A stretch of DNA of 53,934 nt from an uncultured euryarchaeote (lineage in GTDB: Archaea; Thermoplasmatota; Thermoplasmata; UBA10834), in assembly GCA_937872085.1 (NCBI GenBank), contig CALMQK010000363.1, forward strand, positions 1 through 53,934. Direction: 5' to 3'. The position numbers and the translations under genes are program-made. Positions 39,963-48,893 of the stretch are shown piece by piece. The notes beneath the pieces are model-generated. The model saw nothing but the letters and a program-made list of their open reading frames with translations. It ran no database searches and was not told the DNA's origin. The number at the start of each line of letters is the position of its first letter. Within the stretch, counting starts at the first letter, position 1.

Positions 39963-41537
39963 ATGGCTGAGTCGGATGAACAGAAGAGCATGCTCTACAA
40001 GCTCAAGCCCGTCACCGACAGGCTTCCTGCGGTGACGAGGCCGGAAGGGCATGTGCACTTCAGGACCAAGATGATGTGGATCGTCCTGATCCTGGTGCTC
40101 TACTTCGCGATGACGAACGTCGTGATCTACGGGCTGGACGCATCGCAGAGGATCGACCTGTTCGCCCAGTACCGAGCGATACTCGCCGGCGCGCAGTTCT
40201 CTCTGATGCACCTCGGCATAGGACCCATAGTCACCGGCTCGATCATAATGCAGCTGTTCACGGGCGCGAAGATAATCAAGCTCAACCTCAAGGACGAGGA
40301 TGACAAGGCCGTCTACCAGGGCACCCAGAAGCTCATGGTCATCATCATGATCGTCGTCGAGGCGGTCCCACAGGTGTACGGCTTCATGGAACCGTCGGCC
40401 AAGTTCTCTCTCGGGATGAATAGTCTCCTGCCCGGGAACGGTGCAGGTCTTGCGAAGCTGCTCATCGTCGCGCAGCTGATCGTCGGCTCGTACCTGGTGT
40501 TCCTGATGGATGAGGTCGTCTCCAAGTGGGGCATCGGGAGCGGCATATCGCTCTTCATCGCGGCGGGGGTGGCGCAGGCGATATTCACCGGGTCGCTGAA
40601 CTGGCACCCGGCCGACAGCGCGCTGCCGATCAGCGCCTCCAACGCGCCGGCGGGCACGCTCCCGAAGACGATCTACCTTTTCCAGCACATGTCCGCGCCG
40701 CAACTGGCGAATGGCGGCTATGAGCGCATCTTCCTAGCGCAGCCCAACCCCATGGTCGCTCTCATAGGGACGATAGTCATCTTCCTGTTCGTCTGCTACA
40801 CTGAATCGAGCAGGATCGAGCTGCCGCTCGCGCACGGGGGAGCGAGAGGCGCCCGAGGCAGGTATCCGATCAAGCTGATCTACGCATCGAACATCCCCGT
40901 CATACTGATGGCCGCCCTGCTGGCGAACGTCAGCATGTTCTCCATGCTCTTCTTCAACCACCCTTCGTTCGAGAACGTGCCATTGCTGGGACACAACACT
41001 CTCTTAGGGTACTACGATGCAGGAGCGACCAGGCCATCAGGAGGTCTGGCATACTACCTGTCGAACGTCAACGGGGTGGGAGAGTGGCTCTTGCCACTCC
41101 TCAGCAATCAGTATCTTGGTGCTACGGGGCTCGACAAATCCAGGCTCCAGATCGGCATCCACGTCATCGTCTACGTCTCGGTGATGATCATAGGCTCCAT
41201 CCTGTTCGCCAAGTTCTGGATAGAGACGACGAACATGGGTCCGGAAGCGGTCGCCAAACAGATAGAATCCAGCGGCATGCAGATCCCCGGATTCAGGAGG
41301 GATCCGAGGGTCCTCAAGAGGGTTCTCGAAAGGTACATTCCTGTGGTCACGGTGATCTCGGGTGCGACCGTCGGGGCCCTCGCTGCGGGGGCCGACCTGA
41401 TCGGAACCGTGGGCAACGCGTCTGGCACGGGCGTTCTGCTGAGCGTCGGCATAATGATCCAGCTGTACGATGCCATCGGCAGGGAGCAGATGATGGAGAT
41501 GCACCCGGTGCTCAGGGGCTTCTTCGGAGGCGAATAG
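39963..41537 (+). CDS. secY: Preprotein translocase subunit SecY
   Basis: The channel subunit of the Sec translocon; 524 residues with about ten membrane helices. The landmarks are the IGPIVTGSIIMQLFTGAKII plug/TM2 region, GIGSGISLFIAAGVAQ, the cytosolic loops RIELPLAHGGARGARGRYPIKLIYASNIPVIL-type region that bind the ribosome, and the end DAIGREQMMEMHPVLRGF. GAAGGG precedes ATG 39963, preferred over the in-frame GTG 39957. SecE is not in the window. Usual position at the end of the spc operon. Confidence 0.96.
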   Translation: MAESDEQKSMLYKLKPVTDRLPAVTRPEGHVHFRTKMMWIVLILVLYFAMTNVVIYGLDASQRIDLFAQYRAILAGAQFSLMHLGIGPIVTGSIIMQLFTGAKIIKLNLKDEDDKAVYQGTQKLMVIIMIVVEAVPQVYGFMEPSAKFSLGMNSLLPGNGAGLAKLLIVAQLIVGSYLVFLMDEVVSKWGIGSGISLFIAAGVAQAIFTGSLNWHPADSALPISASNAPAGTLPKTIYLFQHMSAPQLANGGYERIFLAQPNPMVALIGTIVIFLFVCYTESSRIELPLAHGGARGARGRYPIKLIYASNIPVILMAALLANVSMFSMLFFNHPSFENVPLLGHNTLLGYYDAGATRPSGGLAYYLSNVNGVGEWLLPLLSNQYLGATGLDKSRLQIGIHVIVYVSVMIIGSILFAKFWIETTNMGPEAVAKQIESSGMQIPGFRRDPRVLKRVLERYIPVVTVISGATVGALAAGADLIGTVGNASGTGVLLSVGIMIQLYDAIGREQMMEMHPVLRGFFGGE

Positions 41538-41541
41538 CCGG

Positions 41542-42252
41542 ATGGCTAGTCCCAAAGCGCCATCCGCAGGAGGGGCGAGGCCGCCCGCTCCCGACATGGG
41601 CAACCAACTCGTCGTGATGATGGCCCTCATCGTCGCCATGTTCGTGATGTTCGACAACAACCTGCGACTCGCACTTGGCAGGGCCGTCGGGGTCGGTCTC
41701 GACCCGCTGGTGGGATTCAACGGGCACGAGCCATTGCTCACGCTGCTGTTCACGGGTCTGCTCATGAGCTTCTTCTCGATCGCCGTAAGACACTTCTTCG
41801 TCGATTGGGTGAGCATGGCCAGGAACCAGAGGATATCCTCCGCGTTTCAGAAGGAGCTGAGGGAAGCGAGGACGAGCAACAACACCTACAAGCTGAAGAA
41901 GCTCACGGAGCTCCAGCCGCAGATCATGGCGCAGACCTTCAAGGCGTCGGGAACCCAGATGAAGCTGATGCCCGTGACGATGCTCGTGGTCATACCCATC
42001 TTCGCTTGGCTCGCGACCTTCATCTACACAACCGTCTCGTCCACCACTTCGACCAGCATCTCGGTGCCCTGGGCGTTGGATGTGGACATGAAGGGGTCCA
42101 ACATCCTGCCGAACTGGGTGCTGCTGTACTCCCTGCTGACACTGCCGTTCAGCCAGGTCCTCACGAGGACCCTGAAGTACTTCAGCTTCTCCAGGAGGCT
42201 CAAGAACATCGAGGGCGACGAGTTCGCACCCGCACCGAGGACGAACTTCTAG
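41542..42252 (+). CDS. EMC3/TMCO1-type membrane insertase (DUF106)
   Basis: A 236-residue member of the Oxa1/YidC/EMC3/TMCO1 superfamily in its archaeal DUF106 form. Hydrophobic segments at about 24-42, 64-85, 134-155 and 180-200 surround a cytosolic coiled-coil hairpin (SSAFQKELREARTSNNTYKLKKLTE-type region, about 100-125). The pattern of two helices, a cytosolic hairpin, then further helices is diagnostic. It is likely to help insert membrane proteins beside SecY, whose gene ends 4 bases upstream. Confidence 0.9.
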   Translation: MASPKAPSAGGARPPAPDMGNQLVVMMALIVAMFVMFDNNLRLALGRAVGVGLDPLVGFNGHEPLLTLLFTGLLMSFFSIAVRHFFVDWVSMARNQRISSAFQKELREARTSNNTYKLKKLTELQPQIMAQTFKASGTQMKLMPVTMLVVIPIFAWLATFIYTTVSSTTSTSISVPWALDVDMKGSNILPNWVLLYSLLTLPFSQVLTRTLKYFSFSRRLKNIEGDEFAPAPRTNF

Positions 42253-42268
42253 AAGGGGTGATGGTGCG

Positions 42269-42835
42269 ATGAGGATATCCATCTCAGGCCCCCCGGGAAG
42301 CGGCAAGACGACCATCTGCATGCTTGTCGCCAATAGGCTCGAGTACGATTTCGTGGTCGTGGGTCAGATCTTCAGGCAGATGGCCCTGGAGCGCAAGGTG
42401 GAGCTCGAGACCTTCGGGCGTCTGGCGGAGGAGGACGAGACAATCGACCGGGAACTGGACGAGCGCATGCTCGAGATGGCCAAGGCCCGGGAGGACATCG
42501 TCATAGAGGGGAGGATGACCGGGCCAATCCTGAAGAGCAACAATGTGCCTGTATTCGCGGTCTATGTCGCCGCCTCGGAGCATGTGAGGGCGGGTCGGAT
42601 ATCGAAACGCGAAGGGAAGGAGATCGAGCTGGTGCTCAGGGAGATGCAGACCAGGGAGAGGTCCGAGAAGAAACGCTACATGGCATACTACGGGATCGAC
42701 CCGTGCGACAGAGCGATCTACGACCTTTGGGTGGACTCCTCGGAGCTCACCGCCGACAAGGTGGCGGACATGATCGTGGAGAATGCGAGGAAGATCGATG
42801 CAGAAAATGCTGATCAAGTCAAAGCGGCCCATTAG
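42269..42835 (+). CDS. cmk: Cytidylate kinase
   Basis: Phosphorylates CMP and dCMP with ATP. The 188-residue archaeal short form has the P-loop SGPPGSGKTT at residues 5-14, VVGQIFRQMA (NMP site), DIVIEGRMTG, and the lid-region arginines in RISKREGKEIELVL and RERSEKKRYMAYYGID. GGGGTGATGGTGCG precedes ATG 42269. It overlaps truB by 38 bases. Confidence 0.94.
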   Translation: MRISISGPPGSGKTTICMLVANRLEYDFVVVGQIFRQMALERKVELETFGRLAEEDETIDRELDERMLEMAKAREDIVIEGRMTGPILKSNNVPVFAVYVAASEHVRAGRISKREGKEIELVLREMQTRERSEKKRYMAYYGIDPCDRAIYDLWVDSSELTADKVADMIVENARKIDAENADQVKAAH

Positions 42836-43781
42836 CTCCGCACTTGGCAGGGACCCCGAGAAGAGGTCCGTCGCGGAGCTGCTCAAGGGCGGCGTGGTCG
42901 TCATGGACAAACCATCGGGTCCCACATCGCATCAGGTGACAAGCTGGGTCCAGAACATCGTCGGTGCCTCGAAGGCCGCTCATGGCGGGACCCTCGACCC
43001 GAGGGCCACAGGGATCCTACCCGTGGGACTTGGGGACGCCGTGCGAGCGATGGATGCCCTGCATGTCGGCACGAAGGCCTATGTCGGGGTCATGAGGATG
43101 CACGGGAACATCGACCTCAAGCGCCTCGACGAGGTGTCCAAGGAGTTCGTCGACGAGATCTATCAGACCCCGCCGATGAAGTCGGCCGTGAAACGCGAGA
43201 TGAGGACCAGGCGCATACACCGGCTCGAGATCCTGGAGGTATCCGACAGGGATGTCTTGTTCCAGGTGGACTGCGACGCGGGGACCTACATCCGCAGCTT
43301 GGCGGTCGACATGGGGGATGCCATGGCGATCGGGGCTCACCTTCAGGACCTCAGGAGAACCAGAGGGGGGATCCTCACGGAGGACTACGCCGTGACGCTC
43401 CACGACCTCAAGGACGCGATGGAGGAACATCTGGCTGGGAACAGCGCGCCCCTGAGGAAGATGCTGCACCCGAAGGAGATCCTCCTGGCTCACATCCCGA
43501 AGGTGCAGGTCAAGGACTCGACGGTCGATGCGATCTGCCACGGGGCGGACCTCGCGATGCCTGGAATAGTCGCGATAGATGAGGGACTGAAGAAGGGCGA
43601 TGTCGTAGCGGTCATGACCCTCTCAGGAGAAGGTGTCGGCTTGGGAAGGATGCTGATGGACTCCGGAGAGGTCATGAAGAGATCGGAGGGGATAGCGATC
43701 GACGTCTACAGGGGCCTGATGGTCCCGGGGACCTATCCACGCTCGTGGACCAGCTCGAAGGGTGCCCCTCAACAGAAATGA
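42798..43781 (+). CDS. truB: tRNA/rRNA pseudouridine synthase TruB/Cbf5
   Basis: The catalytic subunit of archaeal H/ACA RNPs (Cbf5), also able to modify U55 of tRNA. The 327 residues include VVMDKPSGPTSHQV, the active-site segment AAHGGTLDPRATGILPV with the catalytic Asp, DAGTYIRSLAVDMG and a C-terminal PUA domain (PGIVAIDEGLKKGDVVAVM). ATG 42798 follows GAGGAAG. It overlaps cmk upstream and overlaps the end of the convergent MBL gene by 13 bases. Confidence 0.94.
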   Translation: MQKMLIKSKRPISSALGRDPEKRSVAELLKGGVVVMDKPSGPTSHQVTSWVQNIVGASKAAHGGTLDPRATGILPVGLGDAVRAMDALHVGTKAYVGVMRMHGNIDLKRLDEVSKEFVDEIYQTPPMKSAVKREMRTRRIHRLEILEVSDRDVLFQVDCDAGTYIRSLAVDMGDAMAIGAHLQDLRRTRGGILTEDYAVTLHDLKDAMEEHLAGNSAPLRKMLHPKEILLAHIPKVQVKDSTVDAICHGADLAMPGIVAIDEGLKKGDVVAVMTLSGEGVGLGRMLMDSGEVMKRSEGIAIDVYRGLMVPGTYPRSWTSSKGAPQQK

Positions 43782-44725
43782 TCCAGCGTCCTCTGCCTGG
43801 CGACCATGGGTTGAGCGTCTATTCCCAATGTCTTCTTGATCAGCACCGCCAGCTCCCTCGCGAAGCCGTGCGTCGTGAAGATCTCCTCCGGCCGGCACCT
43901 GCGTGCGAATTCGAGGAGCTCGTCGTAGCCGCAATGGTCGGAGATCGCGAATGCCTCGTCCACTCGCATCTGGTGATTGAAGTTTCTGTCCAGTGCCCAG
44001 CCGGAGAATGCCGCGGTCTTGGCACCATGCTTCCTCAGGGATTCCACTCTGGGCGCATCCTTCCCTTGGCCTGAGGTGATGTAGACGAAGGGTGGGTCCG
44101 GTGAGACGAACTCCGTGTCAGGAAGATCGTATCCGTGCCTCATGAGGATCCGGTTGTTCTCGGCTATCGCCTGATGGAGCACCAATGGCATGTCCCTGAG
44201 CGTGGCGGTCAGCTCCTGCGATTTGCCCAGGGGATATGCGAACAGAATGGCCGTGCCATCTCTACGGAGGATGTCGCTCAGCCAATCTCGCGCCATCGAC
44301 ATGACCTCCCCGTGCGCTGGGAAGACATATCGCGGCTTGCCGTAAGTGGCTTCCATGATCAGGACATCACATGTCTGGGGTGAGGCAGCCCGCGTGTGCT
44401 CTTTCTCCCTCGTGCAGAAATCACCCGTGTACAGCACCTTATTCTCCCCCTCGACGAGGAACATGTTGGAGCCGGCGATGTGCCCGGCCTCCAGCATCTT
44501 CACGCGCGGATCGGAGCATGCTTCGATGGACTTCTTCCTTCTTGCCTCGACGAAATCCCGCGTGACGGGAGAACAGATAGCGGCCAGCCGCTTGAAGGAT
44601 GTCGGCAGGTGGTCCATGTGCGCGTGAGAGATCATGCTGACATCGTCAGCCTGGACCCTCTTGGAATCGAACCTGAACTTGCACCCATCCATTTCGAGCA
44701 AGATGCCGTTGCCCAGCTGGATCAT
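43769..44725 (-). CDS. MBL-fold nuclease-like protein (beta-CASP/SNM1 group)
   Basis: A 318-residue metallo-beta-lactamase-fold hydrolase. Metal motifs are SHAHMDH (residues 33-39), AGHIAGSNM, YTGDF and the late FTTHGF. The region AFAISDHCGYDELLEF and the overall layout match the RNA/DNA-processing MBL group (COG1236-like or SNM1-like), which act as nucleases. The beta-CASP insert is short. Substrate is unknown. The 3' end overlaps truB by 13 bases on the other strand. It is 46 bases downstream of the coiled-coil KaiC-like gene and may be cotranscribed with it. Confidence 0.8.
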   Translation of the reverse strand: MIQLGNGILLEMDGCKFRFDSKRVQADDVSMISHAHMDHLPTSFKRLAAICSPVTRDFVEARRKKSIEACSDPRVKMLEAGHIAGSNMFLVEGENKVLYTGDFCTREKEHTRAASPQTCDVLIMEATYGKPRYVFPAHGEVMSMARDWLSDILRRDGTAILFAYPLGKSQELTATLRDMPLVLHQAIAENNRILMRHGYDLPDTEFVSPDPPFVYITSGQGKDAPRVESLRKHGAKTAAFSGWALDRNFNHQMRVDEAFAISDHCGYDELLEFARRCRPEEIFTTHGFARELAVLIKKTLGIDAQPMVARQRTLDHFC

Positions 44726-44771
44726 CTGATGTTACCTTCGCGGATCGAGGAGACGGGCACAGCCGTATTTA

Positions 44772-47636
44772 TCATCTTATGCGCTCGAGCGAAAATGCTC
44801 CGATCATCAGGGCCTTGCTCGTGTGCTTGTACTCGACCCAGTCCCTCGTCTGTGCTTCGCCGATCCCTTGGATGCTGAGAAGGGTCTTCTGCTTGTCCGT
44901 CTTGAACTGGACAGACCCCGTCATGAGGTGCTGCACCGATTCGAGTTGCTGCTCGGTGTGCATACCCCTTTCTATCGCGAACAGAGAGACCGCCTTGGCC
45001 AGCTTGACCTTTGCAGCAACGGTCTGGGCGAACTGGAACGCCTCCTTCTCGTTCGACTGGGTCATGCTGAGTGAGAGCGACATGTAGGCTAAGCGGAAGT
45101 ACGGCTGCTTCTGCCTTTGGAAATCCTTGATGCATTTGTCGAGCGCGGCTGTGATTCCGCCGAAGTCTCCTGGACCTGACACCTTGATCACGCTCGGGTC
45201 GCTGCCGGCCTGCGGGTCCTGGACTCCCGATGCATCTATCCAGCGGACCATGCCAAGCTGCTGCATCTCCATGAACGTTGGGAGGATCGGCGCAATCTCC
45301 TTCGATATCTCGGCGGGCGGGTGCGATGTCGTGATCACGATCGCTGGCACGCCCTTCCTCAAACCTTCTGCGAGGAAGAGCAACATCGCCACTTCCTTTC
45401 CGATAAACGGTGGGCCGACGAATAACACTGTCGAGCCGAAGGGCATTCCGCCCATGAGAAGATCGTCCAGCCGCTCCATCCCGGTCTTGACCTTCGCCTC
45501 GGCATACTCTTCCTCGACCGCCTCCTCCTTCCCCTCGAGGTCCTCAGCTAGATGGACCCGGAGGGACTTCTCCTTCTTCTCCAGGTCCTTCTCGCGCTGA
45601 TAGAGCCGAGATTTGAGCTCCTGCTCGTGCTCCATGAGTCTCTTCTCGCGGTAATCGAGGGTCTTGGCACGTTCATCCTCCTCCGGGATCTCAGCCTCCG
45701 CCCTGACCTCCTCCACTTCGTCCACGCTCTCGAGGATGTCGCGCTCCATCGCCTTGAGCTCCGCCTGGCGCAACCCGACCTCGGCCTCCTGGGCGTGGAG
45801 ATCCTTCTCCTTCTCCAGGAGCGAGCGCAACCGGGTGTTCATGCGATCCTTCTCGACCATAAGCCCTTCGTTGAGCTCCTTGATCTTCTGCTCCCTCTTC
45901 TCGAGGGCCGCCATCTTCCTCGTGATCTCCTCTTCGCGCGTTTCGATGGTGGATAGTTTTGTACGCGTGTTGACTGCAAACTCCTGATACTGTTTCTCCT
46001 TGCTGCTAAAGGCTTCCTTCGACCTTGAGACCTCCTCAAGCTGTGAGTTCAAACCCTCGGCTGCTGCCCTCAGGTTAGCCTCCTTCTCCGTGAGCTCCTT
46101 CTCACGGGCCAGGATGGCACCCTCCTTGTCGACAAGCTCGTTCATCTGCTTGTCCGCCCTCGTTATCAGCCTTGCAGAGCGCTCCGACTTCTGGCGGATG
46201 TCGTCCTCGATCGCCTTGAGTGAGATCTCCTTCTCACTGAGTGCCTGCTGCTTAGCCAGGAGCTGCTGCTCGAGATTCTTCGCCGTGGTCTGGTCGATGC
46301 GGGCAACGCCGATCTGTTCCTTGGCCAGCTTCACCTCCAGGCCCTTCAGGTCCAGATGGGTCTCCCTCAACCCCAGTTGCTTCTCTCTTTCGGAGAGCTC
46401 AGCTTGGAGATCATCCAGTTCCTTCCTCATCGTGGTCATGGAGGCCTCGTTCGCCTCGACCTCTGCGACTCGGTTCTTGATGTCGCGGTCCTTTGACTGA
46501 GCATCAAGCAACAGCCTGTTGGCATCTCTCTCGCGGGCGGCGATGACGCCTTCCCTCACTGCGAAGCTTTTCGACACCTTGCTGAGCTCGCTGCTCTGGG
46601 CGTCGAGCTCGGCCTGCCTCATGCCGAACATGTCACGCTGATTCTCTATCTCGCTCGTCTGCTTGGCCAGCTTCTGCCTCTCGTCCTTCACCTGCAGCAG
46701 GCGCGTCTCGATCTCGGACTCGCTCGCCGTGGTCTGGCTCTTCCGCTCGTCGATGGAGGCGAGCTCTTCCTGGAGTCTCTTCTCGTAGACCTCGAGGTCC
46801 GATTCCCTGGACCTGAGCGCGTCCTCTCTGTAGATCAGTGCATGTCGCTTCTTGTCAAGCTCGATGAGCTGCTCCTTCAGCTTTCCGTCGCTGGCTCTAA
46901 GCACCTCGCGCTGTTGCACCGTGGTGGAGCTCGCGATTATGTGCAGCATGGAGCCGCTCAGTTGAATCGCTACAGCGCTGCCGAGGTAGGCCATGGGAAG
47001 TATGCTTGCAAGCACGACATATGGTCCGCCTGGGGGATCGAACTTGAAGAGCACTGGAAAGAACAACAGAACGGGGGGAAAGATCGCCGAGACGATGCTT
47101 ATCGTCCTGCGTCGGCTGGTCCCCTCCCAGGTCATCGCGAGCGAGATCAGCGTGAGGCTGATCCCCAACAGCGACGCCGAGTATAGCCAATCTGGTCGTC
47201 CGAGGGACATGTAGCCGAGCTCGTCGAGGGCTATAAGCACGATGAACAGCGAGGGCACGACGATTGCGACGATGTTCAGTATGAAGTGCGCATCTCTTCT
47301 GTCCGTGAGAAACGGCTCCCATTTTATCATGAGTGCCACTACGGCGACCACGACCCCTGCGACCAGTGGGATCATCCACTTCAGGATTGTAAGGAATTCC
47401 GGGCCGTTGCGAAGGAAATCCCAGTGTACCAGACCGTACGCGATGAGTGCGGTCAGAGCTAGTGCGAGGCCTGACGCTATGCCTATGATGTGCGCGAGCC
47501 TGCCCATCTTGAGCTGAAGGATCGCGGCCTTGCGCGATCTCTTGACCTCTGCGGACTCGACCTGCTCGACGTAGCTTTTTCGAGAAAGCGGCGGCGATGG
47601 TGCATGGTATCTCTTCGGCGGAGCCCGGGGAGCCAT
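44772..47636 (-). CDS. Membrane-anchored coiled-coil protein with degenerate KaiC-like domain
   Basis: A 954-residue protein of unknown function in three parts. Residues 45-235 hold about six hydrophobic segments. Residues 240-700 are almost unbroken charged heptad-type coiled coil with repeated RE-x2-L, KEKEL and Arg-Glu-rich units. Residues 719-954 are a KaiC/RecA-like domain: GMERLDDLLMGGMPFGSTVLF leads into GPPFIGKE (741-748). The Walker A Thr/Ser is Glu, and the Walker B position reads LAYMSLSLS where KaiC proteins have an Asp. It may bind but not hydrolyse nucleotide. A membrane scaffold role is inferred. ATG 47636 has a TATA box about 20 bases upstream and GAGGA just before it. Confidence 0.8.
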   Translation of the reverse strand: MAPRAPPKRYHAPSPPLSRKSYVEQVESAEVKRSRKAAILQLKMGRLAHIIGIASGLALALTALIAYGLVHWDFLRNGPEFLTILKWMIPLVAGVVVAVVALMIKWEPFLTDRRDAHFILNIVAIVVPSLFIVLIALDELGYMSLGRPDWLYSASLLGISLTLISLAMTWEGTSRRRTISIVSAIFPPVLLFFPVLFKFDPPGGPYVVLASILPMAYLGSAVAIQLSGSMLHIIASSTTVQQREVLRASDGKLKEQLIELDKKRHALIYREDALRSRESDLEVYEKRLQEELASIDERKSQTTASESEIETRLLQVKDERQKLAKQTSEIENQRDMFGMRQAELDAQSSELSKVSKSFAVREGVIAARERDANRLLLDAQSKDRDIKNRVAEVEANEASMTTMRKELDDLQAELSEREKQLGLRETHLDLKGLEVKLAKEQIGVARIDQTTAKNLEQQLLAKQQALSEKEISLKAIEDDIRQKSERSARLITRADKQMNELVDKEGAILAREKELTEKEANLRAAAEGLNSQLEEVSRSKEAFSSKEKQYQEFAVNTRTKLSTIETREEEITRKMAALEKREQKIKELNEGLMVEKDRMNTRLRSLLEKEKDLHAQEAEVGLRQAELKAMERDILESVDEVEEVRAEAEIPEEDERAKTLDYREKRLMEHEQELKSRLYQREKDLEKKEKSLRVHLAEDLEGKEEAVEEEYAEAKVKTGMERLDDLLMGGMPFGSTVLFVGPPFIGKEVAMLLFLAEGLRKGVPAIVITTSHPPAEISKEIAPILPTFMEMQQLGMVRWIDASGVQDPQAGSDPSVIKVSGPGDFGGITAALDKCIKDFQRQKQPYFRLAYMSLSLSMTQSNEKEAFQFAQTVAAKVKLAKAVSLFAIERGMHTEQQLESVQHLMTGSVQFKTDKQKTLLSIQGIGEAQTRDWVEYKHTSKALMIGAFSLERIR

Positions 47637-47652
47637 TCCTCAATCCCTTCCC

Positions 47653-47659
47653 AATATAA
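47653..47659 (-). promoter_or_regulatory. TATA box of the coiled-coil KaiC-like gene
   Basis: TTATATT on the minus strand, 17-23 bases before ATG 47636. A start of transcription at or close to the ATG is expected. Confidence 0.5.
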
Positions 47660-47662
47660 CCC

Positions 47663-47681
47663 GACGGTCGACTGGACCGTC
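47663..47681. promoter_or_regulatory. Operator-like inverted repeat
   Basis: GACGGTC-GACTG-GACCGTC, a perfect 7-bp inverted repeat with a 5-base spacer, immediately upstream of the TATA box at 47653 where TFB would contact DNA. The size and symmetry fit a dimeric helix-turn-helix regulator. Confidence 0.5.
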
Positions 47682-47696
47682 TAGTGAAAAGCATCC

Positions 47697-47708
47697 TAAG
47701 TGTACTTA
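47697..47708. promoter_or_regulatory. Second small palindrome in the divergent spacer
   Basis: TAAGT-GT-ACTTA, a perfect 5-bp inverted repeat with a 2-base centre, 16 bases from the first operator-like repeat. It lies in the 221-bp spacer between the coiled-coil gene and the RecA-like/polB operon. Confidence 0.3.
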
Positions 47709-47857
47709 AACATTAACTCCCCGTTTCCATTGGGAAGTGTCACCTGGTGGCTCATCAGCTGGTGTCTGGCTTTTATCATGCCCACTATTTTCACCATACC
47801 CTCCCCCTAATCGGTTTAACTCCAGCATTGCGGATAGAGCGGCGCTGGTGACACGGC

Positions 47858-48637
47858 TTGCACATTCAAAGAACGGATGCTCTAGAAAAACCGCTCGTGC
47901 AGATACTAGACGAGCAGCTGGTCCGGGAGAGAACCCTGCGGTCTACAGTGCAGACATTGGACGACCTCACGGGCGGCCTGCGCTCGTCACAGGTCACGCT
48001 CTTCGACAGCGACAACGGATACGTTTCCAGCATCCTGCACATGCTCTGCATCCAAGCGATCTCTCAGTTCGACGAGGAGGTCGTGTGGATCGATGGAGGC
48101 AACGCGATCGACCCGTACGCCATCAGCTCGATGTGCAAGCGGCTCAGGCTGGACAAAAGGGAGATACTCTCGCGCGTGAACGTCTCGAGGGCGTTCACAG
48201 CGTACCAGCTCGTCGCGCTCATCGACGAGAAGCTCGAGGAGCAGGTGGAGAGGAGCGCTCCATCGGCCGTGATCGTGACCTCGATAACGGACATGTTCCT
48301 GGACAAGGACATGAAGTGGATGGAGTCGCACCAGCTCCTCAGGAGATGCCTCGAGGACATCTCCAGGGTGACGAAGGAGCACGAGACCATCACCGTGCTC
48401 ACGGACCGGACTCAAAATCAGCTCCGCCCGAGCCCGAAGCTCTCGACGCTGCTGTACGAGCATGCGGACCAGATAGTCCAGATGCGCACGAAGAGGGACG
48501 GGGTGCTCTTCCGATTGCCGAAGGAGGACCGCGAGATCGTGTTCTCGCCCGTGCCATGGAACCAGATGACTTTGGACGAGTTCAAAGGGGAGGATCATAT
48601 TGGGAAGGACCGTGGCCACTTACCGATTGGCACTTGA
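47858..48637 (+). CDS. RecA/KaiC-fold protein without Walker A (ImuA-like)
   Basis: A 259-residue protein with the RecA-fold outline of RadB and KaiC proteins: QTLDDLTGGLRSSQVTLF, then the second strand EEVVWIDGGNAIDPYAI, a third strand SAVIVTSITDMFL and ITVLTDR. The P-loop position reads DSDNGYVSS (residues 50-58) with no GKT/S, and the Walker B Asp is Thr. It should not hydrolyse ATP. The first gene of a three-gene operon with polB; the start is TTG 47858 because the frame closes at 47849. TTTAAC near 47812 is a possible TATA box. A structural role on DNA with the polymerase is inferred, as for bacterial ImuA. Confidence 0.75.
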   Translation: MHIQRTDALEKPLVQILDEQLVRERTLRSTVQTLDDLTGGLRSSQVTLFDSDNGYVSSILHMLCIQAISQFDEEVVWIDGGNAIDPYAISSMCKRLRLDKREILSRVNVSRAFTAYQLVALIDEKLEEQVERSAPSAVIVTSITDMFLDKDMKWMESHQLLRRCLEDISRVTKEHETITVLTDRTQNQLRPSPKLSTLLYEHADQIVQMRTKRDGVLFRLPKEDREIVFSPVPWNQMTLDEFKGEDHIGKDRGHLPIGT

Positions 48638-48893
48638 ATCGATGGCCCAGCAATGGAACGATTTCCGGAGGGCGCTCAGGAGCGGGGACAGGGAGGCTTT
48701 CGACGCTCTCATGAACCGGGCGCGGATGCACGCCTCGGCGGCGACATACGCGATCAGCCTGGACCCGACCGAGTCCGCCCTCCTGTCGATGCTGCTCGAG
48801 CACGAGAAGGAGATCCTGGCCTTGAGGAAGGAGCTGGAGAAGAAAGAGCACGGAGAGGAACAGGATGGGGGGAGGAGCGAGTCTGGACAATGA
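48600..48893 (+). CDS. Small helical protein conserved with archaeal PolB2 (DUF8156-like)
   Basis: A 97-residue mainly helical protein: GRTVATYRLALESMAQQWNDFRRAL-type N-terminus, then DREAFDALMNRARMHASAA, and DPTESALLSMLLEHEKEIL, ending in a charged tail. I recall similar small proteins next to family-B polymerases in haloarchaea (DUF8156), but this was not searched. TTG 48600 has GGGGAGG about 7 bases upstream. It overlaps the RecA-like gene by 38 bases and its stop overlaps the polB start as ATGA, so all three genes are translationally coupled. Confidence 0.72.
   Translation: MGRTVATYRLALESMAQQWNDFRRALRSGDREAFDALMNRARMHASAATYAISLDPTESALLSMLLEHEKEILALRKELEKKEHGEEQDGGRSESGQ

Noticed and set aside
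48653..48889. N-terminal extension of the polymerase frame
   Set aside because: It is Arg/Gly-rich, lies fully over the small helical-protein gene in another frame, and ATG 48890 overlaps that gene's stop as in other coupled pairs here.
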